Assembly: GCA_907163375.1 (NCBI GenBank)
Contig: CAJQUW010010273.1
Location: forward strand, 372,001-436,000
Direction of reading: 5' to 3'
DNA: 64,000 nucleotides
Source: Prostheceraeus crozeri
Lineage: Eukaryota > Platyhelminthes > Polycladida > Euryleptidae
Below are positions 41,704-52,480 of this stretch, piece after piece (positions within the stretch are counted from its first letter, which is position 1; the number at the start of each line of letters is the position of its first letter). The translations under genes were made by a program, and so were the position numbers. A model generated the notes under the pieces. That model did not search any database. It had not been told where the DNA came from and was given only the letters and a program-made list of their open reading frames with translations.

Positions 41704-41880
41704 CAGTGGAACCTCCTATTGCGGACATTCTATACAGCGGACACCTCCGTATTACGGACAGTTAAGTTCAGTCCCGAATAATGTTCGTATCATCATCGGT
41801 AACTCCATTTTGCGGACACCTCTAAAATGCAAACACTAAGGCGCAGTCTCGACGGTGTCCGCAATATGGAGGTTTTACTG
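41704..41880. mobile_element. 177-bp MITE of Tc1/pogo-like type
   Basis: The left end is CAGTGGAACCTCCTATTGCG and the right end closes with a matching inverted TGGAGGTTTTACTG. TA is duplicated at 41702-41703 and 41881-41882. It has no coding capacity. It sits directly against the TATA box of the 41611 ORF, so its TA target is part of that box. Confidence 0.85.
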
Positions 41881-42026
41881 TACTTTTAAACAAAGGAAAT
41901 CCTAACAGCCAATCAGAGAGGTTCCGAACTTCCCTAAAGTTTGTTGACATATAGAGATGTCATTGTACCAAACTTTAAAGTTTATTTCCTCAAGAGATTA
42001 TAATTTCCAACTTCTTATCCAAAAGC

Positions 42027-42311
42027 ATGTCGAAACTTTTCTTCTTTGAAAATGGAAGTGAAACAATCATGGGTGGACGATTGGACATGGTCATTCATCC
42101 CTGATGTGGCTGCAAATTGGCCCTTTGGAGGTTATTAATTGTAACAGCCCTTCAAAGGCGCAACAAGGTAGCAGTCAAGTGTCCGCTTCATCAAATAGAG
42201 CATGAGTTCGCAAACAATGTAACTTTTTTGGAATGGAGCGACGTTTTCTTGAAGATAATAGAGTTCCCTACGGGACAAGACTTCTACATTTCACTTGTTT
42301 TTCAATCTTAA
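42027..42311 (+). other. Possible short gene remnant beside the right terminus of C
   Basis: An ATG at 42027 opens a short frame (MSKLFFFENGSETIMGG), and a second frame runs on to 42311. The two overlap poorly, and I see no family resemblance. Confidence 0.2.
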
Positions 42312-42426
42312 ATAATATTTACATCGCAAATCTCTTGTCGTTTTACTTCAAATATAATTCTGGAATTGGTTTTCATATTGGGAAGTAACAAAATCATAAA
42401 TGCACATCAAGGTTTCATATTTTCAA

Positions 42427-42741
42427 TGACTGCTACAATGGTCACAATAGTCGCAATTGAGCAAACTCATTCAAAATCAAACATCGGACGTCCATCGGTA
42501 CGTACCCAAGTACTCAGAACCAAGTCGCACAAGTTCGCTCATAGACGTTCCGAAACACAATGTACTCAACCGAGTGTACCAAACACATGCACCTATCCAG
42601 CAAAACAGAAGTCATGCATGTTCCTATTAATAACACTGAATTATGCATGTACCTGTCCGTGTTCCTATTGATAACACTGAATTTTACATGTACCCATCCA
42701 TGTACCTATCCCTCTCATAGTAGGGCACAGTTTTCACTACT
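42427..42741 (-). repeat. Right terminal inverted repeat of element C
   Basis: This is the inverted mate of 22475-22830 at about 94-95% identity by eye, with one 41-bp unit fewer. It ends in TTTTCACTACT at 42741. Confidence 0.9.
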
Positions 42742-42747
42742 GTCCAA
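42742..42747. repeat. Target-site duplication, right copy (GTCCAA)
   Basis: It is identical to 22469-22474 and directly adjoins the right terminus of element C. Confidence 0.9.
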
Positions 42748-43898
42748 AAATTTGATTGAGCAGTTTTAAAAGTCAAAATTTTGCTAATTTATATACTATG
42801 ACGTCCCTATATAAGTAATATGAAACATGTTGGATATCAAAAGGAATGAATATTTTCTAATAAGCATCCTAACGAAGCGGAAATTAAGCTAATTTGCAAG
42901 GAAATTTCATGAGCCACATTATGATGGAAAGTCTTCATGTAAAAGTCATGATATTATTCGTGCTCTCTTGGCTGAAATTTCAAGTTTCTAATTCAATTTT
43001 CACCGCCATCATTTCATGATTCACTTAATTCATGTTTCACTTCTTGAATCTGGATGGTGATGTGGACCCATTTACATCTTTCAAAGTCGATTGAAATCAC
43101 TGTCTTTGATCACGCGATTTTGCTCTGCCAGTGACAGCTTGCCTATGATATGATCACGCTTAAGAAAATACTCTTGAGGATGAGCATGAAAGTAATAGGA
43201 ACCCATCGAATTGCTAATTTAGCAAACATTAAATCTCCAAGGCCTTCATGACACTGAGAATCTGTAAAATGTCATCATTCTTTCTGCATCACAATCATGA
43301 TCACTCAATTTTGCTGCAATTTCTGGAAAACTGCAAAAATATGCATGTCTCACATTTGGTGTAAAACCACCTGAATCTCCCTTGAGTTCATTGAATAAAA
43401 TCGAAAATGCATACACATTGGGGATTTGATGAATGCGGAGTTACCACTCTACCTAACATATCTACTCCATGGCTGAGATCTTATTTTGCCTTCTTGGCTG
43501 AAATTTTCACCGGCATGATTTTATGATTCACTAAATTCATAATAATAATAAGAATAATAATGAAGTGTTTATTAAAATCACAGTGAAAATCACATGTACA
43601 AAATTAATTACTAAAATCGTTCTCCAAAGAGTTGACAGAATACATTGTACAGAAAGCTGTACCGATCATTTTTGCATTTTAAAATTTGCTAGCTTACATG
43701 CATACGGAAAGAAAGAAATAGATGGTCTGTAAGTTCGTGACTGTGGCAAATAGAAGGGTAAATCCAATTTAATCCACAGCACTTGACGAAAATGTGTCTT
43801 TGATTTGTAAAATCCATATTTCTGAACAGATTTCAATAGTTTTTTCTTCAATCGAACCGTCAGGAGTAGTAAACCCATCCCAAAAGGAAGCACAAAAT
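42748..43898. other. Spacer between elements C and D
   Basis: The minus strand at 43470-43200 carries a decayed coding relic (GRVVTPHSSNPNVYAFSILF, then FPEIAAKLSDHDCDAERMM). A direct repeat beginning TTGGCTGAAATTT occurs near 42970 and 43493. An (AATAAT)-like tract lies at 43540-43560. Nothing else is visible. Confidence 0.5.
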
Positions 43899-45890
43899 GT
43901 GCAACGATGAGTCATCATGCTGACTCAGCCCCCCCCTCTGGAAGGAAGGAAGGAAGGAAGGAGGAACTCTCCTGTGAGGCAAGGGTAGGAATCTAGGAGC
44001 GAATGAGTTAGAAAAAGGTTGGTTTTGGACGTTTTGGGGTGAGAAAGGCCATATCTCGGGCAGATGGAGTGCTCGGATGGGAAAACGGAGGGCAGATTCG
44101 GAGTCTACGTGAAATTTTGGGTTAGGGAGGTTGTTTCCAGCTCAATCGGAGAGAAAAAAATTTTGGGACGTCCCCCCTCACCTCCGGACGAGACTTCAAC
44201 TTTGGTTCTAGAGATCGTAGAAAGTTGTGTGATAGCTCGTTTGAAAGCTTAGAGTGCCACAAATTCAGTGGAAGAAACGCCGTGTCTCACCGTTCGTGTG
44301 TTGAGGTGTGAGAGTGACTTTAAGATTTTTGCCAATCACCGAAAAAACGATAGAGCTAGAATTTTCATGAAAATGGCTCTAGCGGGTGAACGAAGCATCG
44401 GATGGGAAAACGGAGATCAGATTTCGACTCAGCGTGCAATTCTGCATCTTGAGGGTGGGTTTTAAGTAAATCGGAGAGAAAAAGTCGAAAATTTTCTTCA
44501 CACTGGGTCTCCACACGTGATTTTTTCGTCAAAATGTTAAATTGTGGCCACATTTGGTGACGACTCACTCACGAATGGAAGTGAATGAAGAGCTCGGGAT
44601 TCCTTTAGAGGCAAGACCGCACTTTGTTCTCTAAGATCCTATCTTTTCAGATCTGTGGCAGATTTCGTTTCCAAATCAGAGCATGTTTAAAATCGAATGT
44701 TTGCGCATTTTCTCAGATTTTGGAACCTTTGAAAAAACGACAGCAAAACTCTCCGTGCAATGCTCGCCTTCAGTGAAAAGTCGCTTGTATCATGTAAAGA
44801 CTGGCTTGTACACACTTATGCAAGTCTTCATTGACTTCAGCAGAGTCGAAAACCCCAGAAAACTTCCAAAAATAATAAATTTAAATTTTTCAGCATTTAG
44901 TACTACATATATTACTATTTTCCAAGATTTTGGAACCTTTGAAAAAACAACAGAGTTTTTTCAACTCGGCTTCTGGTCATCGTAGAGAGTCGAGGGATGG
45001 CTTAAATGAAAGGTGAGAGCGAGAAAACGTGACTGTCAAAATTTGAAGTCAATCGGAGCACTAGAACCGGAGATAGACGTGTTTAAAATTTTGGATGATG
45101 GAGATTACGTCATCAGCTGATCGCCACAAACTATACCAGTGGAAATCTACTAGAGGAAATCAGTTCGCCTCCCGACTGGGTTGGGGTAGGTGAACTCCGG
45201 AGCTCCGATGATAGCATCGAACATTCCAAATTTCATTAGAAAATTTCATTATTGATATCAGCTACGGTGTCAGACTTAAAGGTTAGCCAGGAGATGGCCT
45301 TAGTCTCCAGGCCATAAAAGACTCCAAAACTTTAAAGGCTCGTAACTTTGCTTCTACAAGTCCTTTTGACTCGATTCAAAAAAGGTTCGACCGCTATTGA
45401 TCAGACCTATATTCACAGACTATTTATAAAATTTAATGCTAAAAATTTAAATTTATCATTTTTTGGACGTTTTCTGGGGTTTTCGACCCTGCTGAAGTCA
45501 ATGAAGGCATGTATAAGTGTGTACAAGCCAGTCTTTACATGATACAAGCGGCTTTTTACTGAAAGCGAGTATGAAATGGAGAGTTTTGCTGTAATATTTC
45601 ACTGACGGTGTTCCTTCGGGACGGCGGATGATGCCGTAATGATAAGTGTGGCAGGGGAGTGTGTCATATTTTAGACCAAAACCTCTGGGGCAACTCATGT
45701 TGGGCATTTGGCACAGTTCTCAACGTAGTACTTTGAACGCCAATCGGTTGAGTCTTAGCTATCTTGTCATGGGTGAAATCTAAACATCTCCATTGCAAAA
45801 CGCTTGTAAATCACGGCTTGCTATCACTCTCTACGGCGTGCTATCAAGCTGATCAAGGCAACGACTTGCCAACCTCTTGTAAATAACTCC
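43899..45890 (+). repeat. Left terminal inverted repeat of element D
   Basis: This repeat pairs with 58385-60394. The outer part has a GATGAGTCATC palindrome, a GGAAGGAAGGAAGG tract and imperfect repeat units containing AAATTTTGGGTTAG and TCGGAGAGAAAAA. About 0.55 kb near 44470-45030 has no counterpart in the right repeat; within it, 44740-44910 is an inverted copy of 45425-45600. Confidence 0.8.
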
Positions 45891-46659
45891 ACCCTGCCTG
45901 GCTATCAAGTCATTGACGGTGCAAGTCACGGAGATTTTCGGTGTAATACTTCCTATCGACGGGCGTCCCTTTTGGGTGGCGATGGAATCCGCAGCGAAGA
46001 GTACCGCATGGGATATTCGGCAATTGTAATCCTTGTTAACCTCTCTGCGTCATGCTTGCAAGTGGTTGCCTTATCGTCTTGACGTAGTGCCTGACCGCCA
46101 GGGTGACATTTAGCCATCTGTCGAAGGTTACTTTAAAACATCTCCATTCCACTGAGTGTTAAAAACGTTGACAACCTATGTTGTTGAGAATGAGCCATGA
46201 TTTCCTTTAAGAACTGTCTCTATCACGGAGACAAAATGATGAATGGAATGAATTCGAAGGGACATTCATGCGCCACACGCAACCAGCTCTTGTGAACGTA
46301 GTCTGAAAGTGTATCATGGTTTGCAAAAGCAAAGCTTAGTGTAGTCAAATAGTTTTACAGTGACACACGTTTGCGAAAGTAAAGTTTGATCACCGAAGTT
46401 TTATTCGTGTGTAGTCAGAAAGTTTATCAAGTTGTACAAAAGTTTTACCGTGACACACGTTTGTGAAAGTAAAGTTTGATCATCGAAGTTTTATTCGTGA
46501 GTGCAGTCAAATAGTTTTTACCACAACACACGTTTGTGAAAGTAACTTATTAGATTACACTGAGTCATCAATACTGTCAAAGGTGTACAAGTCATATCAA
46601 GCATATTCAACTGAGTGTCCATTCCTGAAACTCATCATCATTTGAAATTATTTGAAGAT
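45891..46659. repeat. Intergenic region with tandem repeats, element D
   Basis: A unit of about 95 bp containing CACACGTTTG, GAAAGTAAAGTTTGATCA and GAAGTTTTATTCGTG occurs about two and a half times at 46305-46545. A segment at 46255-46300 (GGGACATTCATGCGCCACAC) recurs inverted near 57360-57390. No gene is seen. Confidence 0.7.
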
Positions 46660-47163
46660 GAAAAGTTGCATTCGTTTCCCAACTTCATGATTTGTAGCAA
46701 GAGAGCTTGGTTATTCGTTGAAGGCTATGGAAAGTGTTACAAATGTAAATGAAAATATTAAAGCTGACGCTTTAGTTGAAAGACTAATGGATCTAGATGA
46801 GCATGCTATGAATCATCATTTGGATCGAAGATGGATAGAGGATTTTTCCATGCTGCAATGTAATGATAGTGAAAATGGCATGAAATTGGTGCGATCTGGA
46901 GTGAAAAAGAAAAAAGTGACATTTGCAACTGATTTGTCAAGTAGCTCTACCAATAAAAGTGACTTCAGAAAGAAATTGGAAGAGGAGACGTTTAAATTAT
47001 TATGTGAACGGAACTGCGTTGAGTGTTTTAAAAGGGAACGGTCTCTTCTCTTTTGACCACGTTGTCATGCTGTTGTGTGTTCTACGTGCTATGTACCTTT
47101 GGAAACTATGTTGTGCCCCATCTGTGATCAAGAAATAACTTCAACAGTCAATGTATATAAATG
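46660..47163 (+). pseudogene. IAP-like UBA-RING protein without BIR domain, element D
   Basis: The UBA-like segment (RELGYSLKAMESV, then LVERLMDLDEHAMNHHLDRR) is followed by a charged linker and an IAP-type RING (LLCERNCVECFKRERSLLF and a Cys/His-rich end with LCPICDQEITSTVNVYK). It is closer to the B and C proteins (about 70%) than most D genes are to theirs, which suggests constraint or transfer among elements. The gene is broken about once. Confidence 0.65.
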
Positions 47164-47202
47164 ATGTTGATGCAATCCTTGTCGATTTTAGAATAGTCAT
47201 AT

Positions 47203-47580
47203 ATGACCATGACACCAATGTATCACTGTCTCATTGAAAAGAGAAAGCATTATTATACAAGGCACTGGATTCTTGTGTTGGAAAAACTATTATCATCCAG
47301 TGATTGTAGAGAGATGATACATCGTTTGAGTAATGCTATCATCATTCACGCAAACTGTGAAGATGTTGACTATATGCTATCTTATAATTTTAAACCAAAG
47401 CAGTTTACGAATACGTTTTCATCACTGTTACATCATGGTCTTCTTTCATTACCTTGCTTGGAGTTATGTATTGTACACTTTGATTATGGGAAGCCTTTTC
47501 CACTTAAGCACAATTTATGCAAAGGCATTAAACTTTATAAGCATCATCGTACAAACAGATTGTTCATGTCTGGCTCATAA
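47203..47580 (+). CDS. Unknown 125-residue protein overlapping the membrane protein, element D
   Basis: The frame runs from MTMTPMYHCLIEKRKHYY and is Cys/His-containing but shows no known domain. It overlaps the next gene in a different frame by about 145 bp. It occupies the place of protein X in B and C but I see no similarity. Low confidence that it is expressed. Confidence 0.3.
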   Translation: MTMTPMYHCLIEKRKHYYTRHWILVLEKLLSSSDCREMIHRLSNAIIIHANCEDVDYMLSYNFKPKQFTNTFSSLLHHGLLSLPCLELCIVHFDYGKPFPLKHNLCKGIKLYKHHRTNRLFMSGS

Positions 47581-47797
47581 CATATCAGCAAACGACACAG
47601 CTGAACTGTTTCCATTGAACTATAGTACCTCACTGAATGATACATTACAGCTACCCACACATGTATTTGCTTCTGACTATCCTACTGGTACTGTGGCTAT
47701 TCTCAGTGTATTGATCTTTACTAGTGCTGTACTCAATGTCTTCGTTTATTTCATTGCGTTTACGTCGGTGATGTTTCGACGCTGCTGTCGTGTCTAA
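47435..47797 (+). CDS. Predicted small membrane glycoprotein, element D
   Basis: From the Met at 47435 the frame gives 120 residues. A hydrophobic N-terminal segment (YVLYTLIMGSLFHL) resembles a signal anchor. The middle has four N-glycosylation sequons (NIS, NDT, NYS, NDT). A strong transmembrane segment (TVAILSVLIFTSAVLNVFVY) is followed by a short basic Cys tail (FRRCCRV). The expected topology has the glycosylated middle outside or in the lumen. No homologue is seen in B or C. It may be a surface protein or a membrane-active accessory. Confidence 0.5.
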   Translation: MVFFHYLAWSYVLYTLIMGSLFHLSTIYAKALNFISIIVQTDCSCLAHNISANDTAELFPLNYSTSLNDTLQLPTHVFASDYPTGTVAILSVLIFTSAVLNVFVYFIAFTSVMFRRCCRV

Positions 47798-47828
47798 GCA
47801 AAGAACACTCTAACATCCACCTGTAGAA

Positions 47829-48230
47829 ATGGCTAGACGTCGTTCATCTCACCATTCGCGCAGACAAAAGTGTCAATCAAATGCAGACAAAACATTCTGT
47901 CTCACTCTTCGTCGCTTATTAAAATTGAAACCACCTCATCGATGTGAGGCAATGAAGCTGGCAAACAATGCCTTCATTCGTAAAATGTGCGCGGAAATAC
48001 AAAAACTGCGTTATATGACATTAAATAGCAAAAAGGCCAATGCAATTGCCAGGCATGGTGAAGTTCTTCGCAACTTGAGCAATCCAAAAACATCAATTCC
48101 TACAAAGCGCAAACTATTACCACAGCGCGGTGGCTTCTTACCACTTTTAGCGCCTATCATCATGGCAGCTGCTGGTCCTGCTTTGGGAGGATTAGCTGGT
48201 GCTCTCGCGAATAAAGTCATTAATGGATAG
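47829..48230 (+). CDS. pX-like basic peptide precursor, element D
   Basis: This whole 133-residue frame starts MARRRSSHHSRRQK. The middle is Lys/Arg-rich with repeated helical segments. The C-terminus reads LPQRGGFLPLLAPIIMAAAG followed by a Gly/Ala/Leu tail, the clearest adenovirus-pX resemblance in the window (compare RGGILPLLIPLIAA in pX). It is likely cleaved at the Gly-Gly site by the adenain-type protease and packaged with DNA. Confidence 0.7.
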   Translation: MARRRSSHHSRRQKCQSNADKTFCLTLRRLLKLKPPHRCEAMKLANNAFIRKMCAEIQKLRYMTLNSKKANAIARHGEVLRNLSNPKTSIPTKRKLLPQRGGFLPLLAPIIMAAAGPALGGLAGALANKVING

Positions 48231-48270
48231 ATACTAAGTTAAATGGTATGACTTTTCATCAAAATCAACA

Positions 48271-48860
48271 TGGATTTCCGTTTACGCTGTAGGACCCTCT
48301 CATAGTGGGAAGACACATTTAACACTGCAATTGTTGGAGCGACGTATTGAGATTTTTGACTGCATACCAAATCGTGTTGTTTGGTGATATGGAATTTATC
48401 AACATAACTTACATCGTGAATTAGTTGGTAAGGGTTACTTGGTTCAACCGGGGATTATCAGCACTGCTGATATTCAACCCTATGATATTATCATTCTTGA
48501 TGATTTACTTAATGAGAGTAAGAACTCACAAGAAGTAACTGCTATGTTTACCAAGGCTGCTTATCACGAACCATGCTTTATCATTTTTATTATGCAAAAC
48601 CTTTTTCCAAGTGGAAAGGAAGCACGGACTCGAAGTCTAAACACGCATTACTACATCATCTTTAAAAATCCTCGCAATAAAAGTCAAGTTGAATTCCTAT
48701 CTCGACAAGTTCTTCCTCGCAAGTCAAAAGCCTTCATTGAAGTATTTGAGGCTGCTACGGAAAAACCCTATAATTATTTATTTTTGGACTTCACCCACTA
48801 GTGTCCTGAGGTTTATCGCTTACGCAGTCATCTATTTGAAAAACCCATGATCGTATATAA
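48271..48860 (+). pseudogene. FtsK/HerA-type packaging ATPase, element D
   Basis: A Walker A-type segment near 48290 (PSHSGKTHLTLQLL) is followed by the Walker B strand (YDIIILDDLLNESKNSQEV) and FIIFIMQNLFPSGKEARTRS. The end is LFLDFTH and a basic strand. Similarity to A is stronger than to B and C. The gene is broken about twice. Confidence 0.8.
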
Positions 48861-48866
48861 ATTGTT

Positions 48867-49510
48867 ATGAGTGGTTTTCAACGCATGATTGCTATTCCAC
48901 AAGAAGAATATATACATCTGACTACAATGCAGAGTGTTCAACAACCTTGGGCAAATCAAATATTACAACTTAATCAGCAATATGAACAAGAAGCTGTACA
49001 AAGTGAAAATCCATATGATCGTTTGATAAAGCAGAGTTCTAACTTAGAAGAAATGAAACAATTGAAAGAAAAAATTCGCAATGATCTTTCGCTTGGTTCA
49101 CCCAAACCCTATCGCAATCGCGCACTGAGCTTACATCGAGGTCTCGAACCCAACTTGAAAATCACTCAACGAGGTGAAGTGGTTGGTGATGATGGTGGAG
49201 TGATTAGGGACTCAAGAGTGAAGATTTAATTAATCATGTTGTTCGTGATCGTCGTCGTCACTTTACACCTACAGGATGGGAGTTCTTTTTAAAAAGTATG
49301 AAGAAATTCAATGTTCCAAAGGCAATTCTTAGTCGTGATACCTTACAGGAAATGGAAAATGATTCTACACCTAGAAAGAGAAAGTTGCAAAGTGTAGAGA
49401 GACCTAAAAAGAGAATCAAGCAAACTTTGAAAACACCCGAGAGGTTGCCGAAGCGTATACCAAAACCTTCAACACGTTATCCATCATTTGATTTTATCAC
49501 AGACTTTTAA
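48867..49510 (+). pseudogene. Conserved IPQEEY-type Polinton protein, element D
   Basis: The start is MSGFQRMIAIPQEEYIHL. The central pattern GSPKPYRNRALSLHRGLEP corresponds to the TPRPYRVRAKRLFDFI region of B and C. The later part has GWEFFLKSM, then FNVPKAILS, and a basic tail. It begins directly after the ATPase gene and ends overlapping the integrase start. The gene is broken about once. Confidence 0.6.
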
Positions 49511-50766
49511 TGAAGAAGCTATGCTGCATCCCATGTTCAGAGTTGCCAAACATTCATGTGTCATTGAACTGCTTAAGTACATGTTGTAAAAGTGATTCAT
49601 ACAAGACGGCTCAAAAAAGTAGCAAAAGCAGGACTCAAACACAAACGCAAACCCTGACGGAGAAAAAGACTGATACTTTGAGGCAAATAAACAATCCCTC
49701 TTAATAGACGATCGATGAACATCTCAAATCAATTTACTATAACCCAAAGCATTATGCAGGCTGTGCTTCAGTGAAAAGGTTGTCACAAGCAAGTGGTTAT
49801 TCACAGAAACAAGTGAAGAGATGATTAAAAGCTCAACCTGCATATACATTGCACACACAAGCTCGAAAACGTTATCCTACCCGTTCTTATATCGCTCCTG
49901 ATATTGATGAACAATGGCAAGCAGATTTGGCTGATGTTTCTTTATTAGCTAAAAAGAATAAAGGCCATCTCTTTCTCCTAACTGTCATTGACTTATCTTC
50001 CCGTTATGCTTGGGTACAACCACTCAAGACAAAGCGTGGTGAAGAAGTGGCCGAGGCTTTCCAAAATATTTTCAGTGAAGGACGCATTCCCACACGTATT
50101 CAGACTGATCAAGGGAAAGAGCTTGAAAACAGACATGTGCGTGCTTCATTTCGCAAACACAACATTGAGCTGTTTAGTGTGAAAAGTGCATACAAGGCTG
50201 CAGTGGTCGAACGCTTTAATCGCACACTGAAAACTCGTCTATGGCGCTATTTCACTGCAAAAGTAACACAAAAGTGGACGGATTTATTACAAGATGCTGT
50301 ACACGGTTACAATCATTCTGTTCATCGTATGATTGGTCACAAACCTGCTGACATAACTCCAGACATGGTGGATACAATCCGTGAAATCAATGCTAAACGC
50401 AGGCAACCATCACAAGGTAAACGTGACATTCAGGTTGGTGACAAAGTTCGCATTTCCAAGGTGAAAAGCGTGTTTGCGAAAGGATATCTTCCCAATTGGA
50501 CGGAAGAAATATTTACTGTCTCTGAGGTTAACAAGAAATTCAAGCCCACTACCTGAAAGCTTCGTGATTATCATGGTGAAGAGATTGAATGGAGTTTTTA
50601 TCGTCATGAGATAACGCCCAGATGATGACTATATGGTTGAAAAGATACTTCGTCACCAAATGCGACAAGCGGAAAAGTGGAGCCTGGTGAAATTGGCTGG
50701 CTATCCAAATTCAATGAACAGTTGGATTCGTCATTCTGACCTTTATCGTGTTAGTCAACGTTCCTA
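49510..50766 (+). pseudogene. Retrovirus-type integrase, element D
   Basis: The Cys-rich start (MKKLCCIPCSELPNIHV) is shared with A. The core at 49849-50556 has QADLADVSLLAKKN (first Asp), VIDLSSRYAWVQPLK, RIQTDQGKELENR (second Asp), and AAVVERFNRTLKTRLWRYF (the acidic residue). Next come a KVRISKVKSVFAKGYLPNWT barrel and a chromodomain-like end (LVKLAGYPNSMNSWI). The catalytic core is the best preserved of the D-lineage copies. The gene as a whole is broken a few times. Confidence 0.85.
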
Positions 50767-50808
50767 AGCAAAGTAATGAATTGTGTAAATATAAGTAGAT
50801 AAATACCT

Positions 50809-51198
50809 ATGGATCAAACTGCTACGTTTTATTCTGCTCCCTTCTATGCTAGTCATGGAGCTGGCTTTCCCGTTTATACTGGATCGAGACGTCAAAAAGG
50901 GGGTAGTCTATTGGGTGCTGTCAAAGGTATGATGCTCCCCACTATCGCAAATGTGGGAAAATCAGCTTTAAAGGAAACTGTAGGATTAGCAGCAGATGTA
51001 GCAAGTGATGCGCTTTCAGGAAGATTGCCGATTCGTGAATCGCTAAAGCGTCATGGAATACAGCGTTTGAAGAATGTCGGTAAGGCTGGCATGAGGTCTG
51101 TCATCAGTCATATCAATCCACTCTCTACTTCAGGCAAGCGTAAGCGAAGAGCATCTCGTATACCTCCTAGCAAACGCAGACGACCTGGACTGTTTTAA
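50809..51198 (+). CDS. Basic virion core protein, element D
   Basis: The 129-residue whole frame begins MDQTATFYSAPFYASHGAGF. It contains YTGSRRQKGGSLLGAVKGM, a helical middle (KETVGLAADVASDALSG), and a short basic tail (GKRKRRASRIPPSKRRRPG). The GG motif is the presumed protease site. The gene lies between integrase and capsid genes, as in A. Confidence 0.65.
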   Translation: MDQTATFYSAPFYASHGAGFPVYTGSRRQKGGSLLGAVKGMMLPTIANVGKSALKETVGLAADVASDALSGRLPIRESLKRHGIQRLKNVGKAGMRSVISHINPLSTSGKRKRRASRIPPSKRRRPGLF

Positions 51199-51200
51199 TT

Positions 51201-52480
51201 ATGGAATGTAAAACCTCATCCATTGCTTATTTGATAGAACACCTATACAGACAGATATCATTAGAAATTATGCATCCATTCGTTATCCACAGACAAGTAT
51301 CGATTCCGGTAGTGTCATTGAGTTTTTAATACCAGGAAGTGATGCTGAGTACATCGATGTAAATGACATCAATCTACATGTTAAGTTTAAGATGGTAAAT
51401 AAGGACGGTACAAACCTTGATGACAAGGACAAAGTAGCCGTGAATAACTTGGCAATAGCAACGCTCTTCAAGGATGTATCATTGACCATTGGTGAAACTC
51501 GGGTTGAAGGTGGTCAACACAGTTATCCCTATCTCGGTTATTTTTCAACAGTCATGCAGTTCCAGCCACAAGCACAAAAGAGTCACATGGCTGTTATGGG
51601 TTGGTGTAAAGATGAAGCTAGTAAATTTGATAGTGACAAAAACAAGGGATTTGTCACTCGTGAAAAGTGGAATGCAGAAAGTAGGGTGTGTGAATTATAT
51701 GGTCCCCTATACTTGGACTTTTTCCGTCAATCACGTTTCTTAATGTCAAAAGTAGACATGCGAGTTCATCTCTTGCCGAACGATCCTAAATTTGTATTGA
51801 ATACTTATGGAGCAAAGACTGAATTTAAGATTGTGTTTGAAAGTGTTAGACTTTATGTGCGACGAATGACAGTGAATCCTTCGGTGATTAATGGTCACGA
51901 GATGGGTTTGAAGAAGTATGATGCTCTTTATGATGTAAATCATACTGAGATCCATAGTTTCACCATTCTTCGTGCGCAAAAGAGCTTTGTTAAAGATAGT
52001 TTGCTTCCTATACAATCACCAAAAATGATCATTGTGGGATTGATTGCAAATGATGCATACAATGGTAATATATCGAAGAATCCCCTCAACTTTCAACACT
52101 TTGGTTTAAATCAAATCGGATTGTATCGCGATACTGATTGCATTCCTGGTACTCCTTTTTGCCCAGACTTCGCTAATGGACATTATTCTCGCTCATACCA
52201 AAATACTAGGGAGACATTTAAATACTGGAATACTGATGACACCAATGGTTTGACCTATGATGAATTTGCTAAAGGTTATACGCTTTATGCATTTGATTTG
52301 ACAGCAAACAATGAAGCAGGTGCTTCTTATCGTCCGGGTACTGCCACGAAGGGTCTTAAACTAGAATTCTTTTTCGAAAAAGATTTGGCGAAAACAGTCA
52401 ATGTGCTCATCTATGCTGTGTTCGATTCCACCATTCGAATTAACAGCCTACGTGACGTTTCCGCTTCTTATACAAGTTAA
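51201..52480 (+). pseudogene. Major capsid protein (hexon-like), element D
   Basis: The main open stretch (51392-52480) has NLAIATLFKDVSLTIGETRV, GGQHSYPYLG, YLDFFRQSRFLMSKVDMRV, VRRMTVNPSVINGHEMG, NPLNFQHFGLNQIGLY and a terminal RINSLRDVSASY strand. All are the landmarks of the B and C protein at roughly 35-40% identity. The N-terminal part near 51210-51390 reads in another frame. The protease gene begins at its stop codon. Confidence 0.75.

Larger units (their letters stand above)
22475..42741 (+). mobile_element. Element C: Polinton-class fossil with both termini, 20,267 bp
   Basis: Both termini begin AGTAGTGAAAACTGT reading inward, and GTCCAA is duplicated outside them. Plus-strand genes run UBA-RING, X, pX-like, Y, ATPase, IPQEEY, integrase, penton, core, capsid, protease. 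Minus-strand genes run TBP-like, PC4-like, PolB, then a spliced cargo gene and a 148-residue ORF before the right terminus. The terminal repeats look about 94-95% identical by eye, so the insertion is moderately young. It is complete end to end but broken inside, with roughly a dozen interruptions concentrated in PolB, integrase, capsid and penton genes. Confidence 0.93.

Noticed and set aside
44064-44568. Protein-coding frames in the termini of D
   Set aside because: They fall in imperfect tandem repeats, appear on both strands and have no domain features.
46305-46545. CRISPR-like array
   Set aside because: The units are long, diverged and lack unique spacers; the context is an animal genome.
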